Source of the DNA: Chryseobacterium taichungense
GTDB taxonomy: Bacteria > Bacteroidota > Bacteroidia > Flavobacteriales > Weeksellaceae
NCBI RefSeq assembly: GCF_900109935.1
Contig: NZ_FOBV01000002.1
Span: 1-64,000 of the forward strand
DNA: 64,000 nt
Direction of reading: 5' to 3'
A model generated the notes under the pieces. The model saw nothing but the letters and a program-made list of their open reading frames with translations, did no database searches and was not told the DNA's origin. Each line of letters opens with the position of its first letter. Within the stretch, counting starts at the first letter, position 1. The position numbers and the translations under genes are program-made. Positions 18,385-26,564 of this stretch are shown piece by piece.

Positions 18385-18425
18385 AGACTGTAATTAAATT
18401 ATATCACCTTAAAAACCAAATCACA

Positions 18426-18617
18426 ATGCAAAATTTTTTGAAAAACGCCAAGAAATTAAAGAAGTCAGATCTTAAAAACATCGTAGGAGGTGTAGGAGGC
18501 GGTGGCTCACTGGGAACTCCTGATCTTTCACTTTGCGGATGCAGCTGTACAGGCGCTGTTACAGGTCCAAAATACTGCTCCTCTTATATCGCTTGTCCAC
18601 AGGTAATTACCTGCTAA
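18426..18617 (+). CDS. Bacteriocin-like double-glycine leader peptide
   Basis: A 63-aa precursor. Residues 1-22 form a leader with lysines and the motif KKLKKSDLKNIVGG; cleavage after GG is the rule for peptidase-type ABC exporters. The remaining ~41 residues are rich in Gly and Ser and contain six cysteines (CGCSC, then three more spaced out, with one as the last residue). The true start is the ATG at 18426; an in-frame TTG at 18372 overlaps the promoter. Such peptides are frequent in Chryseobacterium, often named bacteriocin-like. No modifying enzyme or exporter is nearby, so activity is unproven. Confidence 0.8.
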   Translation: MQNFLKNAKKLKKSDLKNIVGGVGGGGSLGTPDLSLCGCSCTGAVTGPKYCSSYIACPQVITC

Positions 18618-18667
18618 TCAACAGAATTATTTCAATTAGAAATAAACATTTCCACATTTAATACGCA

Positions 18668-18696
18668 AAAGCCTTCTGGTTCTCCGGGAGGTTTTT
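18668..18696 (+). terminator. Terminator behind the bacteriocin-like gene
   Basis: CCTTCTGG pairs throughout with CCGGGAGG when G-U pairs are allowed, followed by five T residues. Confidence 0.6.
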
Positions 18697-18736
18697 GTAA
18701 TGATATATGTAAATTTTTTTTGAGCTTGTTGGTTAT

Positions 18737-20044
18737 TTATAAATCTTCAAAGCTTTTATTGACAAGATATTCCGATCTGCTGTTTTTGGCTTCTCCGATC
18801 TTTTGTTTTGTATAGATGCTGTTGTTCCCTGAAAATAAATAAGCAACAATACATGCTATTGCGATATAAACACCGCATTCGGCTCCAAACAGTTCAATCC
18901 CCATTAATGTGCAGGCTAACGGAGTATTGGTAGCTCCTGCAAAGACCGCTACGAAGCCCATTCCTGCTAATAAGGAGAATGGAAGAGGGATAACAAGGGA
19001 AAGCGCACTGCCCAGTGCAGCCCCGATGAAAAATAAAGGAGTAACCTCACCACCTTTGAAACCTGCGGAAAGTGTAACCACCGTAAAAATCATTTTTAAG
19101 GCAAAATCATAGAAAGGAAGTTGTTTTCCGAATGCTTCTTCAATCACAGGAATTCCCAGCCCGATATATCGTGTTGATCCCATTGCAAAAACTGTAACAG
19201 CTATGATTATTCCTCCGACAAAGGATCGGAATGGCTGATAATGTATTTTTGATTTGAACAAGGAACTCGCCTTATGCATCATTTTACTAAAAGATGCAGC
19301 ACATATTCCGAAAGCTATTCCGGCAATGATGCAGTAAACGAATGATGAGAGATCAATTTTAGGGATAAAATCAATATGATAATGCGTGTGCTGTACATTC
19401 CAGAGTTTAGTAACCTGGTCTGCTAAAATGGCAGAAGCAAAAGCAGGAAAAATGCCGTTGTATCTGATTTTACCTATTAAAAAAACTTCCAGTCCAAAAA
19501 CCGCTCCGGCCAGAGGAGTTCCGAAAACCGAACCGAACCCTGCAGCAATTGATGAAATGATCAGAACTTTCCTTTCATTTTGATTTAATCTTAAAAGTCG
19601 ACTAAACTGATCCGAAATGGCTCCGGCCATCTGCAAGGCTGTTCCTTCACGTCCTGCCGATCCTCCAAAAAAATGAGTGACTATCGTTCCAAGGTAAACA
19701 AATGGTGCCATTTTGAAAGGAATAGTTTCTCTGCCAGGTTCATGGATCGTTTCAAGCAACAGATTATTTCCTGCTTCAACGTTTTTTCCATAGTAATAAT
19801 ATAACATCCCGACGATCAATCCGGCCAATGGCAGAAAAGCAATCAGCCACCTATGCTTCTCTCTGAAATCTGTAGCCCACGACAATGATTCTAAAAATCC
19901 CGCAGAAGCAGTTCCTACAAGGATCCCGATGATAATACTGATTAACAGCCATTTGATAACATATAATAATGCTGGATATTTCCGTAAGAAAAATCGGGTA
20001 CGGATTTTTGTTTTTCGGGTGAAAGGTTTTAAATTTTTAGACAT
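18737..20044 (-). CDS. Fluoride/proton antiporter, CLC-F type
   Basis: A 435-aa CLC-family membrane protein with about 10 hydrophobic segments. It does not have the GSGIP signature of chloride CLCs; at that place it reads AGNNLLLETI (91-100). The gating-glutamate motif is GREGTALQ (131-138; E133), and the third signature is GGEVTPLF (331-338). These three are the hallmarks of the fluoride-exporting CLC-F clade. A fluoride riboswitch directly upstream supports this independently. It would expel F- from the cytoplasm in exchange for protons. Automatic annotation would probably call it a voltage-gated chloride channel. Confidence 0.9.
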   Translation of the reverse strand: MSKNLKPFTRKTKIRTRFFLRKYPALLYVIKWLLISIIIGILVGTASAGFLESLSWATDFREKHRWLIAFLPLAGLIVGMLYYYYGKNVEAGNNLLLETIHEPGRETIPFKMAPFVYLGTIVTHFFGGSAGREGTALQMAGAISDQFSRLLRLNQNERKVLIISSIAAGFGSVFGTPLAGAVFGLEVFLIGKIRYNGIFPAFASAILADQVTKLWNVQHTHYHIDFIPKIDLSSFVYCIIAGIAFGICAASFSKMMHKASSLFKSKIHYQPFRSFVGGIIIAVTVFAMGSTRYIGLGIPVIEEAFGKQLPFYDFALKMIFTVVTLSAGFKGGEVTPLFFIGAALGSALSLVIPLPFSLLAGMGFVAVFAGATNTPLACTLMGIELFGAECGVYIAIACIVAYLFSGNNSIYTKQKIGEAKNSRSEYLVNKSFEDL

Positions 20045-20087
20045 AATTTACCTGATCAAGTTACTGTTAATAATCTTTTTAATCAGG
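20042..20087 (-). promoter_or_regulatory. Translational expression platform of the fluoride switch
   Basis: In the mRNA, CCTGAT (plus-strand 20082-20087) is complementary to ATCAGG (20051-20056), which ends 7 bases before the start codon at 20042-20044. The first half overlaps the last bases of the aptamer (GACGCCT), so the aptamer pseudoknot and this hairpin compete. Without fluoride the hairpin would hide the initiation region. No T-run follows, so control is probably translational. Confidence 0.6.
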
Positions 20088-20135
20088 CGTCATCAGCTTT
20101 TGAAAAGCGGTTGGGCAAGGAAGAACACCATTTCC
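20085..20135 (-). promoter_or_regulatory. Fluoride riboswitch (crcB motif)
   Basis: Read on the minus strand: GGAAATGGTGTTCTTCC, a linker, AACCGC, a short stem-loop, GCTGATGACGCCT. These are the conserved blocks of the crcB/fluoride aptamer in the right order and spacing. GGTGT of the first loop can pair with ACGCC at the 3' end as the pseudoknot, and AGCG-type pairing closes the second stem (CGCTTTT with AAAAGC). It lies 41 bases ahead of the CLC-F start codon. Confidence 0.93.
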
Positions 20136-20147
20136 TTTTTAACGTTA

Positions 20148-20155
20148 CAAATATA
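20148..20155 (-). promoter_or_regulatory. -7 box for the fluoride riboswitch transcript
   Basis: TATATTTG on the minus strand matches TAnnTTTG and ends about 12 bases before the aptamer begins. Confidence 0.55.
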
Positions 20156-20159
20156 AAAA

Positions 20160-21032
20160 TTATTTCAGAAAGAAATCATGTTTAGCAATAAAATCCCGGC
20201 TGATGCGAATACTTTCAAACATATCTTTATCGCTGGAATCCTGCTCAAGAAACCAATATTGAAGACCAGCTTTTTCCTTTACTTTAAAGATTTTTTCGAA
20301 ATCAATGGTTCCGTTTCCGATTTCTGCAAAGTCTTTTGTTTGGACTTTCATATCTTTCACATGCCACAAAGGAAATCTTCCCGGGTATTTTTCAAAATAG
20401 CTTATGGGATCAAGCCCTGCTTTGGCAATCCAGTATAGATCAAGCTCCATTTTTACCAAATCAGATGAAGAATGCGTTAAAATAAAATCATAAACATTTT
20501 GGTTTTCATCAAATTTTTCAAATTCAAAATCGTGATTGTGATAGGCAAACTGTATTCCCGCATTCTTTGTCATTTCCCCTGATTTGTTAAATAACTCGGG
20601 GAGCTTCTTATAATTTTCAATGGTTCTTTCTTCCGGGAAAAGGTAGGAGCACACCATATATTCTGAATTAATAAAATGCAGATCTTCTACGGATTTTCCC
20701 CAGTTTTGTAATAAAGTTCCTTGTTCTTTGTGCTGAATTCCCGTAGTATGATGTGAACTGATAACTCTAAATCCAGTATTTTTCAGGATCTCTTTAAACT
20801 CATTTCTGTTTTTCCCGAAAAAATTACCGTTGTATCCATAAATTTCGAGTCCGGTAAAGCCTAATGAAGCAAGTTTCTCCATTGTTTTTTCAAGGTCTTC
20901 TGCAATAGCATCACGAACGGTATATAACTGAATAGCCAATGTGTTTTTTCTTTTATTTACATTAAAAATTCCACAGGAATATAAGCCTAAAAATCCCAGG
21001 GATGAAAGTTTTATAAAGTCTTTTCTAAGCAT
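20160..21032 (-). CDS. Sugar phosphate isomerase/epimerase-like TIM barrel protein
   Basis: A 290-aa protein of the xylose-isomerase-like TIM barrel superfamily: LAIQLYTVRDAI, a segment with GFTGLEIYG, YHNHDFEF, MELDLYWIAKAG and WHVKDM give the usual metal-ligand His, Glu and Asp positions. The N-terminus (LGFLGLYSCG) looks like a signal or lipoprotein anchor, so it may act in the periplasm, as many Bacteroidetes members do. The substrate is unknown. Its start overlaps the thioesterase stop, so both form one transcript. Confidence 0.8.
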   Translation of the reverse strand: MLRKDFIKLSSLGFLGLYSCGIFNVNKRKNTLAIQLYTVRDAIAEDLEKTMEKLASLGFTGLEIYGYNGNFFGKNRNEFKEILKNTGFRVISSHHTTGIQHKEQGTLLQNWGKSVEDLHFINSEYMVCSYLFPEERTIENYKKLPELFNKSGEMTKNAGIQFAYHNHDFEFEKFDENQNVYDFILTHSSSDLVKMELDLYWIAKAGLDPISYFEKYPGRFPLWHVKDMKVQTKDFAEIGNGTIDFEKIFKVKEKAGLQYWFLEQDSSDKDMFESIRISRDFIAKHDFFLK

Positions 21033-21499
21033 TACAGGAAAGGTTTCATTTCATCTTCGATCTGTGTCCTCAGCTCCATCAGGCGTTTGGCGTATTGTTC
21101 CTGTTGTTTTTCTTCTTGCGTTTCAGGGATCCATTTGGGGACAGGAAGCTTTTTCCCGTTTTCATCAACCGCAACAAAAACAATAATACAATGGGTCTTC
21201 TTATCGAATTTCGGCTGTTTCAGGTTCCGTGAAAAAACATTTATCGAAATATGCATGCTTGAAGATCCGGTGTAAATCACCTGTGCTTCTACTTTTACAA
21301 TTTCCCCGATTTTTATAGGTTCATAAAATCTGATTCCACCGACATACACAGTAACGGAATAGTTTCCACTCCAGGTTGTGGCACATGCATAGCCGGCCTG
21401 GTCAATCCACTTCATGACGCTTCCTCCGTGTACATTGCCTCCATAATTAACATCCGAAGGTTCGGAAATAAACTGAAAAGTAATTGGCTTGTTCTCCAT
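21032..21499 (-). CDS. Acyl-CoA thioesterase (hotdog fold)
   Basis: A 155-aa hotdog-fold protein of the YciA/acyl-CoA hydrolase group: NYGGNVHGGSVMKWIDQAGYA carries the Asn/His/Gly-rich active loop and Asp on the central helix, then VGGIRFYEPIKIGEIV. It hydrolyses acyl-CoA thioesters in the cytoplasm; chain-length preference is unknown. It is the first gene of a two-gene transcript with the TIM-barrel gene. Confidence 0.85.
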   Translation of the reverse strand: MENKPITFQFISEPSDVNYGGNVHGGSVMKWIDQAGYACATTWSGNYSVTVYVGGIRFYEPIKIGEIVKVEAQVIYTGSSSMHISINVFSRNLKQPKFDKKTHCIIVFVAVDENGKKLPVPKWIPETQEEKQQEQYAKRLMELRTQIEDEMKPFL

Positions 21500-21555
21500 T
21501 AATCAAAAAATTTGATTAAAGGTATTTATAATTTTTAAAATTTTAGATTAAATCT

Positions 21556-21563
21556 TACTTTTG
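21556..21563 (+). promoter_or_regulatory. -7 box for the ArsC-like gene
   Basis: TACTTTTG matches TAnnTTTG, 46 bases before the ATG at 21609. Confidence 0.45.
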
Positions 21564-21608
21564 AAGGCGAAAAACTTAGTTTTTATCCTAATATAAATTA
21601 TCATCTTT

Positions 21609-21962
21609 ATGAAAAAAGTATTTCATTTAAATACATGCGATACCTGTAGAAAAATTTTGGCACAGTTTGATCTTACAGACTGGGAAATGCATGAAATAAG
21701 AAAACAGCCACTGACGGAGGAAGAGTTGCAGGAAATGTACAATCATACAAAATCTTACGAAGCATTATTCAGCAAAAAATCGACACAGATTAAATTAAGA
21801 GGACTTGATATAAAATCTTTAACAGAAAATGATTATAAAGGATTATTATTGGATCATTATACTTTTCTTAAACGTCCGGTTTTTCTTACAGAAGATCAGA
21901 TTTTTGTGGGAAATGATAAGAAAAATATTGAGGCTTTACAGACATTTTTTGGAGTGAAGTAG
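21609..21962 (+). CDS. ArsC/Spx-family protein
   Basis: A 117-aa thioredoxin-like protein of the arsenate reductase/Spx family, with an N-terminal CDTC motif (residues 9-12), then helices and a C-terminal LTEDQIFVGNDKKNI segment. It lacks ars neighbours, so it may be a YffB-like or Spx-like redox protein rather than an arsenic resistance enzyme. Length is normal. A strong terminator follows. Confidence 0.78.
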   Translation: MKKVFHLNTCDTCRKILAQFDLTDWEMHEIRKQPLTEEELQEMYNHTKSYEALFSKKSTQIKLRGLDIKSLTENDYKGLLLDHYTFLKRPVFLTEDQIFVGNDKKNIEALQTFFGVK

Positions 21963-22005
21963 CTTTGTAAAGAATTCAAATTTAAAATATGTTTTGAATA
22001 GTCTC

Positions 22006-22042
22006 AAACCTCACAGGTTTTTAAAACCTGTGAGGTTTTTTT
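22006..22042 (+). terminator. Terminator behind the ArsC-like gene
   Basis: Perfect 15-bp stem, AAACCTCACAGGTTT / AAACCTGTGAGGTTT, with a TTA loop and a following T-run. Confidence 0.85.
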
Positions 22043-22159
22043 GTCAATTGCTTATCGAACAACTTTGATGAAAGTCTCAAACAAATATTTCGCAATCAAT
22101 AACTTTTCAAAATACTCCGGATTGATTGAGAGAATACAATTTGATTGACTAATAATTCT

Positions 22160-22249
22160 AGCCCGGATAGGAACGGCATCCTTTATTTTTGGCGGGAGCG
22201 AAGCTCCCGCCAAAAATAAAGATATAGTGGATAGCCGGATCAAGCTCCT
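22160..22249 (+). ncRNA. Flavo-1-like structured RNA element
   Basis: A perfect 19-bp hairpin (22181-22199 with 22203-22221, loop GAA) is framed by AGCCCGGATAGGAACGGCAT on the left and GGATAGCCGGATCAAGCTCC on the right. The frame pairs: AGC with GCT and CCGG with CCGG, with a bulge on the 3' side. Conserved flanks of this type around a variable hairpin fit the small Flavo-1 RNA motif of Flavobacteria as I remember it; its function is unknown. It lies between convergent genes, so the strand is set by the motif, not by context. Confidence 0.6.
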
Positions 22250-22257
22250 AAAAAAAT

Positions 22258-22281
22258 AAAACCTGCGACAAAGCAGGTTTT
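22258..22281. terminator. Bidirectional terminator before gcvT end
   Basis: AAAACCTGC and GCAGGTTTT form a perfect 9-bp stem with loop GACAAA, with A/T runs on both sides. It serves gcvT on the minus strand and would also stop rightward transcripts. Confidence 0.75.
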
Positions 22282-22336
22282 ACAGTATTTTAAACTTTGT
22301 CAAAAATGTAGACTTTGACGAAGTGATATTACGAGA

Positions 22337-23413
22337 TTACACAAATGGTGCTTTCACCACTTTGGCAGGAATATTCTTATTTCTTACCTGGATGAAAATC
22401 TCAGAACCTAATTTAAAATGAGATTTGTCGACATAAGCAAGACCCAAACCGACTTTTTTCATTGGAGACTGTGTTCCTGAAGTTACTTTTCCGATCACGT
22501 TTCCTTCTGCGTCTACAACAGGGTAGTCGTGTCTCGGAACACCTTTGTCAGTAAGCTCGAAACCAACTAATTTTCTGGTTACCCCTTCTTCTTTTTGTTT
22601 CGCAAAAACTTCTTTAGAAATAAAATCTTTATCAAATTTCGTAATCCACCCTAAGCCTGCTTCTATCGGAGAAGTGGTATCATCGATATCGTTTCCGTAA
22701 AGGCAGAAACCTTTTTCAAGACGTAACGTATCTCTGGCAGCCAGTCCGCAAGGGATAATTCCTTCTTCGGTACCTGCTTCGATAATGGCATCCCAAAGAG
22801 TTACGGCATCTTCGTTTTTAAAATAAATTTCAAATCCGCCGCTTCCGGTATATCCTGTGTTGGAGATGATTACATCATTCACGCCTGCTACAGATCCAAC
22901 AGTAAAGTGATAATAAGGAATTTCTGAAAGGTTGGTTTCTGTTAGTTTCTGAAGAATTTCAGTTGCTTTCGGACCCTGAACAGCCAATAATGACATATCG
23001 TCTGAAGCATTTGTCATGTTTGCTCCGAAAGTATTGTATTTAGAGATGTGATCCCAGTCTTTATCGATGTTTGAAGCATTGACTACTACGAAATATTTGT
23101 CGTCCTCCATTTTGTAAACGATCAGGTCATCCACAATTCCTCCATTTTCATTAGGAAGGCATGAATACTGAGCTTTTCCGTTTTCCAAAGCGTCTACGTT
23201 GTTTGTCGTAACGTACTGTAAAAGTTCTTTGGAACCAGGTCCTTCAATGAAAAATTGTCCCATGTGGGAAACATCAAACAGACCTGCCTTTTCTCTTACG
23301 GCAAAATGTTCTTCCGTAACTCCGGAATATTGTACAGGCATTTCAAAACCTGCAAAAGGTACGATTTTAGCACCCAAAGACACGTGCTTGTCGTACAATG
23401 CTGTCTTCTTCAT
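22337..23413 (-). CDS. gcvT: Glycine cleavage system aminomethyltransferase (T protein)
   Basis: A 358-aa folate-dependent enzyme that transfers the methylene group from the lipoylated H protein to tetrahydrofolate and releases ammonia. Typical segments are [37 protein letters not shown] and [19 protein letters not shown], with the C-terminal barrel [21 protein letters not shown]. Length is normal. The P and H genes are not in this window. It is 15 bases behind the upstream secreted-protein gene, in the same direction. Confidence 0.96.
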   Translation of the reverse strand: MKKTALYDKHVSLGAKIVPFAGFEMPVQYSGVTEEHFAVREKAGLFDVSHMGQFFIEGPGSKELLQYVTTNNVDALENGKAQYSCLPNENGGIVDDLIVYKMEDDKYFVVVNASNIDKDWDHISKYNTFGANMTNASDDMSLLAVQGPKATEILQKLTETNLSEIPYYHFTVGSVAGVNDVIISNTGYTGSGGFEIYFKNEDAVTLWDAIIEAGTEEGIIPCGLAARDTLRLEKGFCLYGNDIDDTTSPIEAGLGWITKFDKDFISKEVFAKQKEEGVTRKLVGFELTDKGVPRHDYPVVDAEGNVIGKVTSGTQSPMKKVGLGLAYVDKSHFKLGSEIFIQVRNKNIPAKVVKAPFV

Positions 23414-23428
23414 ATTTAATTTTTATTT

Positions 23429-23905
23429 CTATTTCTTTATTTTAAAACTGTCAAAAGCTTCGTTGAAAATTTTCATATAATTGCCGTTCCAGTATTTCTG
23501 GCTGCAATTTACAGATACCAGGTAGAGGTTTTTATCTTTCTGAAATACTTTCGTAAGCCATATTAGCTTTTCTTTTTCATCAAGATATTCGTAAAAATAT
23601 TCTGTGTATCCTTTTTTACCGCTTTTAGAGGTGACTTTTTTTTCCTCGTCCGCAGATTTGTAAAGCGCAAGAATGAATTTTTTGGTTTCCGCTTTCGGAA
23701 GCTTCAGATCGTGATATTCTGAAATAGTGATGGCCCCTATTTGATTAGGAGGAAAGATATTGATTATATCATCATTATTCGTAACTTTCCAGCCGGCGGG
23801 ATGGCTGATGGAGTAATTTTCACTCTCATAAGTCTCTGTGGGAACAGATTGGGCATAAAACAGTGATCCTAAAAACAGCAGAAACGTAAGAATTATCTTT
23901 TTCAT
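23429..23905 (-). CDS. Secreted hypothetical protein, PsbP-like
   Basis: A 158-aa protein with a clear signal peptide (KIILTFLLFLGSLFYAQ, about 1-19). The mature part begins ETYESENYSISHPAGWKVTN, a pattern of PsbP/Mog1-like alpha-beta-alpha proteins (Tyr-Ser-hydrophobic-Pro-Gly-Trp). It overlaps idi by 4 bases (ATGA) and is followed by gcvT, so all three are likely on one transcript. The function is unknown. Confidence 0.75.
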   Translation of the reverse strand: MKKIILTFLLFLGSLFYAQSVPTETYESENYSISHPAGWKVTNNDDIINIFPPNQIGAITISEYHDLKLPKAETKKFILALYKSADEEKKVTSKSGKKGYTEYFYEYLDEKEKLIWLTKVFQKDKNLYLVSVNCSQKYWNGNYMKIFNEAFDSFKIKK

Positions 23906-24417
23906 GAATTGAAATGGTGTTTATATTCTTCAAGAATAATCTTGAACCATTCTGTAAAATTCTCCGGATGTTCCGACATTTCCTGATCAAGATCTTCAAG
24001 AGTGATGTAGCGTACTTCTTCCACTTCTTCTTTATTCAGATAAAATTCGTCTTCGAAAATCCCTACGAAAACGTGATCCAGTTCGTGCTCCCAAAGGCCG
24101 TTGCCGACATCAGCTTTATAAATGAAACTGAATTTTTCCGAAAGATCGGCTTCAATTCCGAGTTCTTCTTTTACGCGGCGTCTTGCGCCTTCAAGATAAG
24201 TTTCCTCAATTCTGGGGTGAGAACATACTGCATTGGTCCATTTTAATGGAGAGTGGTATTTTCCTGAAGCTCTTTTCTGCAAAAGCATCTCGCCTTTGCT
24301 GTTGAACAGAAATACTGAAAAAGCTCTGTGCAAAAGGCCGTTGACGTGTGCCTGCTGCTTTTCCATCGTGCCGGTGATCTGATCTTCAGGATTGACTAAA
24401 ACTACGTATTCTTCCAT
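23902..24417 (-). CDS. idi: Isopentenyl-diphosphate delta-isomerase, type 1
   Basis: A 171-aa Nudix-fold isomerase interconverting isopentenyl and dimethylallyl diphosphate for isoprenoid, quinone and carotenoid synthesis. The catalytic Cys is in TNAVCSHPR (about residue 66) and the catalytic Glu in the WEHELDHVF region (about 112-116); the Nudix-like segment reads GARRRVKEELGIEA. Length is typical. It is first in a transcript with the PsbP-like gene and gcvT. Confidence 0.93.
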   Translation of the reverse strand: MEEYVVLVNPEDQITGTMEKQQAHVNGLLHRAFSVFLFNSKGEMLLQKRASGKYHSPLKWTNAVCSHPRIEETYLEGARRRVKEELGIEADLSEKFSFIYKADVGNGLWEHELDHVFVGIFEDEFYLNKEEVEEVRYITLEDLDQEMSEHPENFTEWFKIILEEYKHHFNS

Positions 24418-24647
24418 TTTTACAAATGTAAGTCTAATAAATGTATTTTGGAAATTTTTGGTTAAACATCATGATTTTTAGATATAACAAAATATGTTGT
24501 CAGAATTTTATTATTCGCCAAAAGAATATTTTTAACTTTAATTACAAAAAATAACCGTTTTTATTAAAATTATTAATCAAATATTCAAATGTGGTTTAAA
24601 AAATTCACATTTGCTAAGTTTAGCAGGACTTATTGATGTAAAAGCCG
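24418..24647. other. Intergenic region between divergent idi and HAD genes
   Basis: About 250 very AT-rich bases between divergent genes. Apart from the -7 box at 24648 I see no hairpin, repeat or open frame in it. Confidence 0.5.
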
Positions 24648-24655
24648 TAACTTTG
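24648..24655 (+). promoter_or_regulatory. -7 box for the HAD-like gene
   Basis: TAACTTTG matches TAnnTTTG, 15-18 bases before the ATG codons at 24670 and 24673. Confidence 0.5.
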
Positions 24656-24669
24656 CCATTCAAATTTTT

Positions 24670-25080
24670 ATGATGGAATTAGAGTACAAAGAGCACATTA
24701 GCCCTATCCTGAAAGATGGCGTAAAAAACTACCTGATTGATATTGACGGAACCATTACAGAAGATGTTCCGAACGAAGAACCTGAGAGAATGGTTACCTG
24801 CGAGCCTTTTCCTGATGCACTGGAAACCATCAACAAATGGTATGATGAAGGACATCAGATCTGTTTTTTCACATCAAGAACAGAAAACCTTAAGCAGATT
24901 ACCATCGACTGGCTCGACAAGCATGGTTTCAAATATCACAGCGTACTTTGCGGAAAGCCCAGAGGCGGCAATTATCACTGGATCGATAATCATCTGGTAA
25001 GAGCAACAAGATACAAAGGGAAATTTACAGATCTTGTTGAAAAGCAGGTAACGATTGAAGTTTTCAAAGAGGAAGAATAA
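24670..25080 (+). CDS. HAD-like phosphatase family protein
   Basis: A 136-aa small HAD-fold protein. Motif I is YLIDIDGTIT (D24 and D26), the Thr/Ser motif is CFFTSRTE, and a later Lys lies in CGKPRGGNY with Asp in WIDNHL. It lacks a cap domain. The substrate is unknown. Related Bacteroidetes genes are sometimes labelled phosphoheptose isomerase in databases, which the sequence does not support. It has a double start ATGATG; I took the first. It precedes serA by 67 bases in the same direction. Confidence 0.75.
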   Translation: MMELEYKEHISPILKDGVKNYLIDIDGTITEDVPNEEPERMVTCEPFPDALETINKWYDEGHQICFFTSRTENLKQITIDWLDKHGFKYHSVLCGKPRGGNYHWIDNHLVRATRYKGKFTDLVEKQVTIEVFKEEE

Positions 25081-25147
25081 AAATTTAATAAACGGATTAA
25101 ACGATTAATTTTACCTAACCTTATTCTGTCGTTTAATCTTTAATATA

Positions 25148-26122
25148 ATGACAAAAAATTTTATGAAAGTTTTAGCAAACGACGGCTTGGATCAATCTGG
25201 TATTGATGCATTGACTGAGAAAGGTTTTGAAGTAATTACCACAAAAGTTCCGCAGGAGTTTTTGATGGATTATATTAATGAACATAAGATCCGTACTCTG
25301 TTGGTGCGCAGTGCAACACAGGTAAGAAAAGATATTATCGACAACTGTCCGTCTCTGGAAATCATCGGGCGTGGCGGTGTAGGAATGGATAACATCGACG
25401 TTGATTATGCAAGAGAAAAAGGAATTCATGTGATCAATACGCCGTCGGCTTCATCAGAATCTGTAGCTGAACTGGTTTTTGCCCACCTGTTTTCAGGAGC
25501 AAGATTCCTGCAGGATTCCAATAGAAAAATGCCTGTAGTAGGTGATACTGAATTTGCTACACTTAAAAAAGCATATGCCGCAGGTATCGAACTAAAAGGA
25601 AAAACCATCGGTATTGTAGGGATGGGTAGAATCGGGCAGGAAGTTGCTAAGATCGCTTTAGGTCTTGGAATGAGAGTCGTTGCAGCGGACAGTAATGTAG
25701 GGAAGGCAAGTATTAAAGTAACCTTTTACAATAAACAGTTTATCAATGTTGATATTGAAACAGAACCACTTCAGGATGTCCTTCAGCATTCCGATTTCAT
25801 AACGCTTCACGTACCGGCTCAGAAAGACGGATATATGATCGGGAAAAATGAATTTGAGATGATGAAAGACGGCGTAGCCATCGTGAACTGTTCAAGAGGT
25901 GGCGTAATTGATGAAACGGCTTTAATTGAAGCATTGGATTCAGGAAAAGTTAAGTTTGCAGGGCTTGATGTATTTATCAATGAACCGACACCTTCTAAAG
26001 AAATTCTGAATCATCCAAAGATCTCTATGACACCACATACCGGTGCCTCTACACTGGAAGCTCAGGACAGAATCGGGCTTTCTCTGGCAGAACAGATCTC
26101 AAGTATTCTACAGATTCAGTAA
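25148..26122 (+). CDS. serA: D-2-hydroxyacid dehydrogenase, SerA-like
   Basis: A 324-aa NAD-dependent dehydrogenase. It shows GRGGVGMDNIDVDYA, the nucleotide-binding motif GIVGMGRIGQEVA (about 157-169), NCSRGGVIDE with the catalytic Arg, a Glu in INEPTPSKEIL, and the catalytic His in MTPHTGAST. It matches D-3-phosphoglycerate dehydrogenase, the first step of serine synthesis, in the short form without an ACT domain. Other 2-hydroxyacid dehydrogenases share this layout. An in-frame ATG at 25163 is an alternative start. Confidence 0.82.
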   Translation: MTKNFMKVLANDGLDQSGIDALTEKGFEVITTKVPQEFLMDYINEHKIRTLLVRSATQVRKDIIDNCPSLEIIGRGGVGMDNIDVDYAREKGIHVINTPSASSESVAELVFAHLFSGARFLQDSNRKMPVVGDTEFATLKKAYAAGIELKGKTIGIVGMGRIGQEVAKIALGLGMRVVAADSNVGKASIKVTFYNKQFINVDIETEPLQDVLQHSDFITLHVPAQKDGYMIGKNEFEMMKDGVAIVNCSRGGVIDETALIEALDSGKVKFAGLDVFINEPTPSKEILNHPKISMTPHTGASTLEAQDRIGLSLAEQISSILQIQ

Positions 26123-26145
26123 TTGAATGTAACAGAAAAATAGAT

Positions 26146-26170
26146 AAAGCACTTCGGGATGAAGTGCTTT
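26146..26170. terminator. Bidirectional terminator between serA and mscL
   Basis: AAAGCACTTC and GAAGTGCTTT form a perfect 10-bp stem with loop GGGAT, placed between two convergent genes. Confidence 0.85.
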
Positions 26171-26174
26171 TGTT

Positions 26175-26564
26175 TTATACGTTGTTTTTAGCTTTTAGCA
26201 AATCTCTGATTTCCATCAGCAGTTTTTGGTCTTCAGTAAGTACGGGTGCTGCAGGAGCTTCTTCTTTCGGTTTTTTATTGAGGCTGTTAACCCCTTTAAT
26301 CAGAAGGAATAATACAAAAGCTACAATAAGGAAGCTGATCACGGAAGATAAAAAATTACCGTACTTTACACCTCCCCATGAAAGTTCTGCAATGTTCTTT
26401 ACATTAGCCTTTTCCAACGCAGGATTCAGCAGGAGAGGAGTGATGATATCATCCACGAATGATTTTACAATAGCACTGAAAGCAGCACCAATAATCACAC
26501 CGACAGCAAGGTCGAGAACATTCCCTTTGAATGCAAATTCTTTAAATTCTTTTACAAATCCCAT
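26175..26564 (-). CDS. mscL: Large-conductance mechanosensitive channel
   Basis: A 129-aa channel that opens under membrane tension to release solutes on osmotic downshock. It shows the MscL N-terminal helix (MGFVKEFKEFAFKGNVLDLA), TM1 with GVIIGAAFSAIVKSFVDD, a periplasmic loop with LSWGGVKYGNFL, TM2, and a charged C-terminal bundle. Length is typical. A 154-aa antisense frame over it is a shadow. Confidence 0.96.
   Translation of the reverse strand: MGFVKEFKEFAFKGNVLDLAVGVIIGAAFSAIVKSFVDDIITPLLLNPALEKANVKNIAELSWGGVKYGNFLSSVISFLIVAFVLFLLIKGVNSLNKKPKEEAPAAPVLTEDQKLLMEIRDLLKAKNNV

Noticed and set aside
22052..22243. 63-codon frame on the minus strand
   Set aside because: It runs through the perfect hairpin of the Flavo-1-like element and has no protein-like features beyond that.
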